Below, in pieces: positions 1 to 4,038 of a stretch of 7,515 nt of DNA. Position 1 is the stretch's first letter; every line of letters begins with the position of its first letter. The notes under the pieces were generated by a model. That model was not told the origin of the DNA and did no database searches. It was given only the letters and a program-made list of their open reading frames with translations. The translations under genes were made by a program, and so were the position numbers. This DNA comes from Myxococcales bacterium (GTDB lineage Bacteria > Myxococcota > Polyangia > Polyangiales > Polyangiaceae). The DNA lies in contig JAGQIY010000141.1 of the NCBI GenBank assembly GCA_020430865.1, forward strand, positions 1 to 7,515, given 5' to 3'.

Positions 1-116
1 CGAACCCCGTACTTCCCCTCGCCGAGCAGGACGCCGACGAGGCCGGCGACGAAGTCCGACGGCGCCTCGATCGTCACCGCGTCCGACGGATTGACCAGCT
101 CGTAGATCTCGCTCAT
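1..116 (-). CDS. Partial small phage protein of unknown function (N-terminal 38 residues)
   Basis: The reading frame opens with ATG at 116-114 and runs off the left edge of the window without a stop, so only the N-terminus (MSEIYELVNPSDAVTIEAP...) is visible. The start is well supported: AGGAG at 126-122 sits 5 nt upstream, the same spacing seen at other starts here. The ATG overlaps the TGA of the upstream 97-aa gene as ATGA, so translation is probably coupled. The visible part has no signal peptide or membrane segment. The 'YELVNPSD...GLLGEGKYG'-like style reminds me of small conserved proteins encoded near phage structural genes, but this is a recollection and no function can be assigned. 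It is truncated by the window edge, not by mutation. Confidence 0.75.
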   Translation of the reverse strand, partial: MSEIYELVNPSDAVTIEAPSDFVAGLVGVLLGEGKYGV

Positions 117-406
117 CGCCTCTCCTGCAAATGCAGACGCGCGTCCTGGGTCATCTTTGCCAACGCTGTTTCGGCATCAACCACTCGCTCGACCTGTTGC
201 GCCAGGGCTCCGAGCCCCACTGCGCAAAAGGCTGCGCGCTGCCGATCTCGCTCTTCGCAACACGAGGCCCATCGCGCGTTGGCCGTCGTCACTCGCGCCC
301 GCGTGGCTCCTGGCGCGAGCTGGCGGCGTGCCTCGCTAGCTCGTACGACCGCGCGTACTGCTTGGCGATAGTCACGCAGCTCGACCTTGAGATCGTCCGG
401 CTTCAC
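113..406 (-). CDS. Small Ala/Arg-rich, probably coiled-coil protein, 97 aa, unknown function
   Basis: The gene starts with GTG at 406-404, which overlaps the TGA (405-403) of the upstream zinc-ribbon gene as GTGA. It ends at TGA 115-113, overlapping the next start as ATGA. No clear Shine-Dalgarno precedes the GTG, so expression probably depends on ribosomes arriving from the upstream gene. The protein is highly charged and rich in Ala, Arg and Glu, with two long helix-compatible stretches (about residues 5-30 and 60-95) and a Cys pair at residues 49-50 (SCCEERD). It has no membrane segment or recognisable catalytic motif. Helical, coiled-coil character is inferred from composition. The strand, the two overlaps and the lack of alternatives on the other strand support it as real. 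No family is recognised. Confidence 0.65.
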   Translation of the reverse strand: MKPDDLKVELRDYRQAVRAVVRASEARRQLAPGATRARVTTANARWASCCEERDRQRAAFCAVGLGALAQQVERVVDAETALAKMTQDARLHLQERR

Positions 407-999
407 CCGAGGACCGAGATGCCCTTGGCTGCGCCAGACCGCCGGAGCTTCCGCCGGTGGCTGCGGATGCGCCGCTCGGCGTTCTTGTTCGACAGGGCGG
501 CGTCGAGCGGCGCGTGGTTGGTCGGCCCGATGAACGCCTCCAGGGGCTCGACGTGCCGCCCGTCCCAGGTGAGGCCCGTCACCTCACCGCAGTCGATCCC
601 ACCGATGGACAGGCGCGTGGGCGAGCCGGCTTTGCAACCGGCGCAGAGCGCCTCGGTGCCGAGCGGGATGCTGTCGACGCGGGAACCGCAGCGCAGGCAC
701 AGCGCATACCCCAGCGGGCGGCGCTTGATGGTGGCCGGCGCGCTGGCGGTCTCGTCGGAGCCGTTCGGATGGCTCTCGCTGGGCGGCCCGACGTAATCGC
801 CCTCGGCCTTCGACTTGGCCTGGACGAACTCCACCAGCTTGGCCACCGAGGTGAACCCCGGGTGGTCCATGTAGGTGTAGACGAACTTGCCGGTACTGCC
901 GAGCTCGACGGCCGTGAGGCGCTCGCCGTCGATGCTGACGACCAGCCCCGCCCGCGCCCGCTGGGCGGCGTCCCGGATCTCCTTGCGGCTGATGCTCAT
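403..999 (-). CDS. Zinc-ribbon protein, 198 aa, unknown function
   Basis: I chose ATG 999-997 because GGAG (1008-1005) lies 5 nt upstream. The frame also allows an ATG at 1035, but that codon lies inside the CUGAUGA core of the ribozyme-like element and has no ribosome site. The protein has an N-terminal region (1-65) with predicted strands and helices (GLVVSIDGERLTAVELG), a polar linker (about 66-92), a four-cysteine zinc ribbon (C101-x2-C104-x14-C119-x2-C122), and a strongly basic tail at about 176-192 (RRIRSHRRKLRR). The zinc ribbon and basic tail would suit nucleic-acid binding, but this is inference. It is separated from the upstream 169-aa gene by one ribozyme-like element and is coupled to the downstream 97-aa gene through a GTGA overlap. 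No specific family is recognised. It is the second of two four-Cys proteins in the window. Confidence 0.8.
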   Translation of the reverse strand: MSISRKEIRDAAQRARAGLVVSIDGERLTAVELGSTGKFVYTYMDHPGFTSVAKLVEFVQAKSKAEGDYVGPPSESHPNGSDETASAPATIKRRPLGYALCLRCGSRVDSIPLGTEALCAGCKAGSPTRLSIGGIDCGEVTGLTWDGRHVEPLEAFIGPTNHAPLDAALSNKNAERRIRSHRRKLRRSGAAKGISVLG

Positions 1000-1008
1000 G
1001 TCCTCTCC
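1000..1008 (-). promoter_or_regulatory. Ribosome binding site deciding the start of the 198-aa gene
   Basis: Read on the minus strand, GGAGAGGAC directly precedes ATG 999. It is a strong Shine-Dalgarno with 5 nt between GGAG and the start. It argues for this start over the in-frame ATG at 1035, which lies within the ribozyme-like RNA. Confidence 0.7.
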
Positions 1009-1031
1009 ATTCGTGGTTATGATGACCCTGG

Positions 1032-1089
1032 TCATCAGCGAGCCAGCGTCAGGCTCGGACGCCCGAAGGCGTTTCGACCGTGCTCGGTC
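1032..1089 (-). ncRNA. Hammerhead-like self-cleaving ribozyme, copy 1, unusual strand order
   Basis: On the minus strand, 5' to 3', the element reads as follows. Stem II hairpin GACCG-AGCA-CGGTC (1089-1076). GAA (1075-1073). Stem III hairpin ACGCC-TTCG-GGCGT (1072-1059). H17 = C (1058). Stem I hairpin CGAGCC-TGACGCT-GGCTCG (1057-1039). CTGATGA (1038-1032). These are all the conserved hammerhead core parts: C3-A9 (CUGAUGA), G12-A14 plus the A15.1-U16.1 pair, a GUC cleavage triplet, and the G10.1-C11.1 pair. Cleavage is predicted between 1058 and 1057. All stems are perfectly paired. Loop sizes (7 nt on stem I, 4 nt on stem II) match those of compact natural hammerheads such as the sTRSV one, where these loops contact each other. 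The first two stem II bases belong to the TGA stop (1090-1088) of the upstream gene. It is unusual that all three stems are closed, so the chain ends lie between A9 and 10.1. Activity is not shown, but the match plus covariation with copy 2 make it likely to be a real structured RNA. Confidence 0.82.
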
Positions 1090-1597
1090 AGGGGCCGCGC
1101 CGTGTGATGCCCAGCGACCGCTGGGTGTAGTCGGTCAGGCCGTCCATCGGCAGCACCGCGAGCACATGGCCCTCGCTCTCCGACTGGACCATGCCATCGT
1201 CGAGGTCGAGGAGTCGGACTTCGCGGCGGTTGATGTCGGTGTAGATGTGCACCTTCTGCCCCGTCGACGGCTTCACGCTCAGGGCGATGGAGACGTGCAG
1301 CCCCGTGCCGGTGTGGATGAGCAGCGCGCGCGGCTGGCCATCCTGCGACGCCGTCTCCAGGTCCTCTCGGACCGTTCGGGGCACTCCCTGGTTTCGGTCG
1401 GCCCCGTTGAGGCTGCCCTCCTTCTTGGCCCACATCTCGGCGAGCGTCGCGACGACGAGCGCCCCGTCCGCATCCACGCTCAGCCGGGCCGCGCCCTCGA
1501 CGCTGCGGCGGTAGATTGCCCGGCCGTTGACGAAGACGCTCACCTGGGCATCCCCACCATCGAAGTGCTCGAGTTCGTACTGGATGAAGTCCCGCAT
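1088..1597 (-). CDS. Uncharacterised 169-aa protein flanked by two ribozyme-like elements
   Basis: The start is ATG 1597-1595, preceded by AGGAGAG at 1611-1605. The open frame continues upstream to 1726, but that extension would translate through the second ribozyme-like element and lacks a ribosome site. The protein (MRDFIQYELEHFDGG...) appears soluble, acidic at the N-terminus and rich in alternating beta-type segments (QVSVFVNGRAIYR, ARLSVDADGALVVATL, HVSIALSV, KVHIYTDI, REVRLLDL). It has no cysteines, signal peptide or membrane segment. A compact beta or alpha/beta fold is an inference, and no family is recognised. It follows the macro-like gene after a 101-bp gap and precedes the zinc-ribbon gene after an 88-bp gap. 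Each gap holds one hammerhead-like element, so cleavage would release this gene as its own RNA of 604 nt (1661-1058). Confidence 0.8.
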   Translation of the reverse strand: MRDFIQYELEHFDGGDAQVSVFVNGRAIYRRSVEGAARLSVDADGALVVATLAEMWAKKEGSLNGADRNQGVPRTVREDLETASQDGQPRALLIHTGTGLHVSIALSVKPSTGQKVHIYTDINRREVRLLDLDDGMVQSESEGHVLAVLPMDGLTDYTQRSLGITRRGP

Positions 1598-1611
1598 GTT
1601 GCTGCTCTCCT
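1598..1611 (-). promoter_or_regulatory. Ribosome binding site deciding the start of the 169-aa gene
   Basis: On the minus strand AGGAGAG (1611-1605) lies upstream of ATG 1597, with 9 nt between GGAG and the start. It fixes the start downstream of ribozyme-like copy 2, so the cleaved 5' leader (64 nt from 1661) would still carry the ribosome site. Confidence 0.7.
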
Positions 1612-1635
1612 GGTTGAATCGACGCCCGACATGGG

Positions 1636-1693
1636 TCATCAGCGGGGCAGCGTCAGCCCCGTACCGCCGAGGCGGTTTCGGCCCTGCTGGGCC
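1636..1693 (-). ncRNA. Hammerhead-like self-cleaving ribozyme, copy 2, unusual strand order
   Basis: On the minus strand, 5' to 3', the element reads as follows. Stem II hairpin GGCCC-AGCA-GGGCC (1693-1680). GAA (1679-1677). Stem III hairpin ACCGC-CTCG-GCGGT (1676-1663). H17 = A (1662). Stem I hairpin CGGGGC-TGACGCT-GCCCCG (1661-1643). CTGATGA (1642-1636). It is exactly 58 nt, like copy 1, with the same spacing throughout. Compared with copy 1, two pairs in each of the three stems change on both strands so that pairing is kept. Loops I and II, GAA and CTGATGA are identical. The cleavage triplet is GUA instead of GUC, which the hammerhead rule (NUH) allows. Cleavage is predicted between 1662 and 1661. 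The element starts 5 nt after the TGA (1701-1699) of the macro-like gene and ends 38 nt before the next ATG. As in copy 1, the chain ends lie between A9 and stem II. Confidence 0.84.
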
Positions 1694-1698
1694 CGTCG

Positions 1699-2712
1699 TC
1701 ACTTGCGCTCGCCGTGCGCTCCCCATGCCGTCGCCAGCGCGCGAACCATCGGGTTCGAAGTCCCATAGCTCACGACTGCCACGTCGAGGTCACCGCCGCC
1801 GCGCGCCGTCACCGCCTTGAGCGCATGCACGATGGCCTGACGGATCCAGGCCATGTCGTTGCCGAACACGCCGCCGCCGAGCAGCGTGAGGAAGACCCGG
1901 CGGCAGCCCGTCCGTGCGGCGTTCAGCGCAGCCGCGCAAAGCGTCGCCTCGTAGGATGCCTTGAGGACCATCCGCGCGAACGGCGCCCACTCGCTCGGGT
2001 TGCCGCCGCCATACGCCACTGGCAGCGCCGAGCCGTACACCTGGGTCACGCTGTGCCCCGCGTCACCCAGCGTCACCTCGACATTGTGGTGCAGCCCGAC
2101 TCGAAGCAGGCTCGCCAGCCGGTCGCGCTCTCGAGGCGCCATGCTGGCGAGCCTCTCTGTGATCTGCTGCCGCCCCGACTGGCTCACCAACGCATAGCCG
2201 TTGCGCATCTCCCAGAGCTGGCCACGGTTGCCGAGCGCCTCACCCACGTCGGCCAGGCAGTCGATCTGACGGTCGGCCGTCTGTCCGAGTTCGTCACCCA
2301 TCGGAACGAACCAATTGCGGTAGATGGTGCCAGCCCCGCACGCGATGGCACACGCTGGGCCCTGAGTGTGATCGTGCTCGTACCCCGTCACCCCCGCCTC
2401 GGGCGTCACCGAGTAGCCGACCATCTCGAGCAGGTTGAACTGCGAGGCAACCTGGAACATCGCATTGGCGTTTGCCGGATCGGCGTGCAGCCGCCGGGCG
2501 TCCCCCACCACCTCGCGCAACGCGGGCCGTCCCTTCGGCAACCCAGCTGCGGCGAGACGCTCACGCAGCGTGGCGAGCGACGGCGTCTCCAGCCACCCGC
2601 AGCCGAGCACACGCCCGTTGGTCAGGCTGGTCATCCGGCCACCCTGGACGGTGAGCCGGCTGTAGACGCCCTGCCGCTCGTCGAACCCCGTCAGTGCGCG
2701 GAACCAGTTCAC
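1699..2712 (-). CDS. Macro-domain-like protein, 337 aa (possible ADP-ribose/NAD-related)
   Basis: The start is GTG 2712-2710, overlapping the TGA (2711-2709) of the zinc-ribbon gene as GTGA. This gives MNWFRALTGF... as the N-terminus, while the longer open frame to 2787 only shadows the previous gene. Notable stretches are 'MFQVASQFNLLEM' (85-97), 'YEHDHTQGPACAIACGAGTIYRN' in pieces at 111-133, 'GQTADRQIDCLADVG' (143-157), 'YGSALPVAYG' (226-235), 'ASYEATLCAAALNA' (252-265), and 'VFLTLLGGGVFGN' (273-285) followed by 'DVAVVSYG' (310-317). The Gly-rich loop after a beta strand, followed by a helix with Trp and Ile, resembles the phosphate-binding loop of macro domains (the I-S-T-G-x-x-G type), which bind or hydrolyse ADP-ribose derivatives. 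I assign this by pattern memory, not by search. It could be a separate conserved family with a macro-like fold. It has no membrane segment. The stop is followed 5 nt later by ribozyme-like copy 2. Confidence 0.75.
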   Translation of the reverse strand: MNWFRALTGFDERQGVYSRLTVQGGRMTSLTNGRVLGCGWLETPSLATLRERLAAAGLPKGRPALREVVGDARRLHADPANANAMFQVASQFNLLEMVGYSVTPEAGVTGYEHDHTQGPACAIACGAGTIYRNWFVPMGDELGQTADRQIDCLADVGEALGNRGQLWEMRNGYALVSQSGRQQITERLASMAPRERDRLASLLRVGLHHNVEVTLGDAGHSVTQVYGSALPVAYGGGNPSEWAPFARMVLKASYEATLCAAALNAARTGCRRVFLTLLGGGVFGNDMAWIRQAIVHALKAVTARGGGDLDVAVVSYGTSNPMVRALATAWGAHGERK

Positions 2713-3077
2713 GCCGCCCCCCAGCCGACCACCGGCCGTGTGTCCTGGTACTCCATCTCGAGCTGGTCGTTGAGTCGACGACCGCAATAGACACAGCCCG
2801 CATGGACCGCCTCACCCGCCTGCGTCACCCACGCGGTGGTGTGGTGACGGCACCCCCGGCAGAACGTTCGCTCGGTCAGGTGGGTGGGGGGCGAGTCGAT
2901 CACCACACCCACCTGCCGCTCGCGCCAGGTCCGGCGGCGAAGCTCGACGCGCAGCGTGGCGACCGTTCGACCCTGTGACGTGTAGGGCGAGCGCCGGGTA
3001 ATCTCGGCCCGGCACTTGGCGATGCAAGCGTCAGCGTGCGCGATAATGCTGTCTCGGGAAGTAGGGCTCACGACCAT
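2709..3077 (-). CDS. Small zinc-ribbon protein, 122 aa, unknown function
   Basis: The open frame starts at ATG 3077-3075, but AGGAG (3082-3078) abuts that ATG with no spacing. The in-frame GTG at 3071-3069 (codon 3) has ideal 6-nt spacing and may be the true start, giving 120 aa. The C-terminal half contains C73-x2-C76 and C95-x2-C98 (FCRGC...AGCVYCGRR), with two histidines (78-79) between, which is a typical zinc ribbon. The N-terminal half is helical and basic (LRVELRRRTWRERQ). The role is unknown; DNA, RNA or protein contacts are possible. It is the first gene after the 98-bp gap with the inverted repeat and candidate promoter, so it may head a separate transcription unit. It is translationally coupled to the macro-like gene by a GTGA overlap. 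Confidence 0.75.
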   Translation of the reverse strand: MVVSPTSRDSIIAHADACIAKCRAEITRRSPYTSQGRTVATLRVELRRRTWRERQVGVVIDSPPTHLTERTFCRGCRHHTTAWVTQAGEAVHAGCVYCGRRLNDQLEMEYQDTRPVVGWGAA

Positions 3078-3118
3078 CTCCTGTGGAGCTGCAGGCTGTG
3101 CCCGCGTGGTGTGATTGA

Positions 3119-3147
3119 AGCGTAGTGCCGACCGGTCGCTTGATCAA
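3119..3147 (-). promoter_or_regulatory. Candidate sigma70-type promoter for the 3077-to-1 gene group
   Basis: On the minus strand TTGATC (3147-3142) and TACGCT (3124-3119) are separated by exactly 17 nt. TTGATC matches 4 of 6 bases of TTGACA. TACGCT keeps the key T, A and final T of TATAAT. Transcription would begin around 3112 and enter the zinc-ribbon gene at 3077. The -35 hexamer lies inside the inverted repeat at 3138-3164, so a protein bound to the repeat could control it. The -10 match is weak, hence low confidence. Confidence 0.3.
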
Positions 3148-3164
3148 GCACTTTTTGATCAAGC
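3138..3164. repeat. Perfect 10-bp inverted repeat (GCTTGATCAA / TTGATCAAGC), 7-nt spacer
   Basis: The left arm is 3138-3147, the spacer GCACTTT is 3148-3154 and the right arm is 3155-3164. Each arm itself contains the 8-bp palindrome TTGATCAA. The element lies in the only non-coding gap between the two gene groups, 11 nt after the stop of the 121-aa gene. AT-rich symmetry in a GC-rich region suits an operator. A hairpin in RNA is also possible, but there is no U-run on either strand, so it is not a standard intrinsic terminator. An adjoining 10-bp palindrome CGACCGGTCG occupies 3129-3138. Confidence 0.7.
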
Positions 3165-3175
3165 GGCGCGAATCG

Positions 3176-3541
3176 TCAGGACGTCGTGAAGAACGTCGCT
3201 GCCACGCTGGTGCTCGAGCTGGGGTTGCTCACGCTCACCGAGGTGATCGCGGCCTCCACGTAGAGCACCCCCTTGGCCGTGCCGATGGGGCGGAGTGGGA
3301 TCGCGGTGTCCGCGCCGTTGAGGACCACGTCCAGCGCGCCATCGGCCTCGATGTGGAGCGCCTTCAGCGTCGCCGCGCCGGCGAGGTCAAGCGCCACTGC
3401 GCCACCCCCCGGAGCAATGGTCCGTGTCTCGGTGTTGGCGCCAGTGACCGTGACGCTGGTCTGCAGCGTGCGATCAGCGAGCACCCGCGTCGAGTCCTCG
3501 CTGGCCTTGAGCCGCAGATCCCGGGCGAGCGTGATCGCCAT
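3176..3541 (-). CDS. Small beta-rich probable virion protein, 121 aa
   Basis: ATG 3541-3539 overlaps the TGA of the upstream 162-aa gene by one base (TGATG), with no separate Shine-Dalgarno, so translation is probably coupled. The protein is small, cysteine-free, and rich in Thr, Ala, Val and Ser with alternating strand-type segments (LQTSVTVTGANTETRTI, GGGAVALDL, ALDVVLNG, GVLYVEAAITSVSVSN). This composition is common in phage decoration, head-tail or fibre-associated proteins. Position two genes after the portal supports a virion role, but the exact role is not known. It has no membrane segment or catalytic motif. It is the last gene before the 98-bp gap with the inverted repeat. Confidence 0.75.
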   Translation of the reverse strand: MAITLARDLRLKASEDSTRVLADRTLQTSVTVTGANTETRTIAPGGGAVALDLAGAATLKALHIEADGALDVVLNGADTAIPLRPIGTAKGVLYVEAAITSVSVSNPSSSTSVAATFFTTS

Positions 3542-4029
3542 CAGGCGTGCTGGACCAGCACGCCCACCGTGAGGCCGGTGGGGGCGGTGGCGCCGGCTTC
3601 GATGGCGGTGATGCCGACGTGCAGGGTGTCGCCGGCTTCCACCAGGATGCCGCCGTCGAACCAGCGCGCATCGGCCGCGTTGAGCGACCCCACGGCCCGC
3701 AGCGTGTCACCGCTGGCCTGGGCGAAGTCCATGGTCGCGTCGAGCAGCGCGACGGCCGCCGCGCCATCGGTCTTCGAGTAGACCTGGACGGTGGTGGTGC
3801 CACCTGCGCCCGCGCCTGCACCGGCAGTGGCGCGGTACCCCAGGACACCGATGACGCGCATGCGGTGCGGGATGAACTTCGGCAGGGTGGTGCTGATGCT
3901 CAGGTCGCCAGCGACCTGGAAGTTGATGACCTGCTGGGTCGCTCGGTTCTGGAAGCCGATCGCATCGTGACTCGCGGGAGGCGCTCCGCGAGGCATCGGG
4001 TCGAACTGTCCGGGGGTGGGATCCGTCAT
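3541..4029 (-). CDS. Beta-rich probable virion protein, 162 aa (decoration or head-associated)
   Basis: ATG 4029-4027 is preceded by GAGGAG (4040-4035) with 5-nt spacing. This ribosome site overlaps the portal stop codon (4041-4039), so the gap is only 9 nt. The N-terminal 20 residues are Pro-rich and probably flexible. The rest is beta-rich with a Gly/Ala run at 68-77, a 'TTTVQVYSKTDG' strand-loop (78-89) and a C-terminal 'EAGDTLHVGITAIEAGATAPTG' segment in pieces at 131-152 ending 'LTVGVLVQHA'. No cysteines or membrane segments are present. The pattern suggests a small beta-sandwich virion protein. It is too short for a standard major capsid protein. The role is inferred from position after the portal and from composition, not from a recognised family. 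Confidence 0.78.
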   Translation of the reverse strand: MTDPTPGQFDPMPRGAPPASHDAIGFQNRATQQVINFQVAGDLSISTTLPKFIPHRMRVIGVLGYRATAGAGAGAGGTTTVQVYSKTDGAAAVALLDATMDFAQASGDTLRAVGSLNAADARWFDGGILVEAGDTLHVGITAIEAGATAPTGLTVGVLVQHA

Positions 4030-4038
4030 GGTGGCTCC

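Noticed and set aside
1020..1093. Standard type II hammerhead with an open stem II formed by flanks
   Set aside because: The bases after CTGATGA are CC and those just before GAA are TC or CC. They cannot form the 10.1-11.1 pair, whereas the local hairpin with the AGCA loop forms it perfectly in both copies.
1032..1693. Ordinary intergenic repeat or rho-independent terminators
   Set aside because: The two copies differ in the stems but keep pairing, and share the exact hammerhead core. No U-run follows any hairpin.
1598..1726. N-terminal extension of the 169-aa gene to 1726
   Set aside because: It would translate through ribozyme-like copy 2 and overlap the macro-like gene, while a strong ribosome site precedes ATG 1597.
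131..2790. Long plus-strand open frames (for example 131-796, 887-1768 and 1714-2790)
   Set aside because: They lie opposite well-supported minus-strand genes, have Arg/Pro/His-rich compositions typical of antisense frames in GC-rich DNA, and lack ribosome sites.
3138..3164. Intrinsic terminator after the 121-aa gene
   Set aside because: The hairpin is AT-rich and no U-run follows it on either strand; the T-run (3152-3156) lies partly in the spacer.
3541..4029. Major capsid protein
   Set aside because: At 162 aa it is too short for an HK97-fold capsid subunit and shows none of the expected layout. The capsid gene is not in this window.
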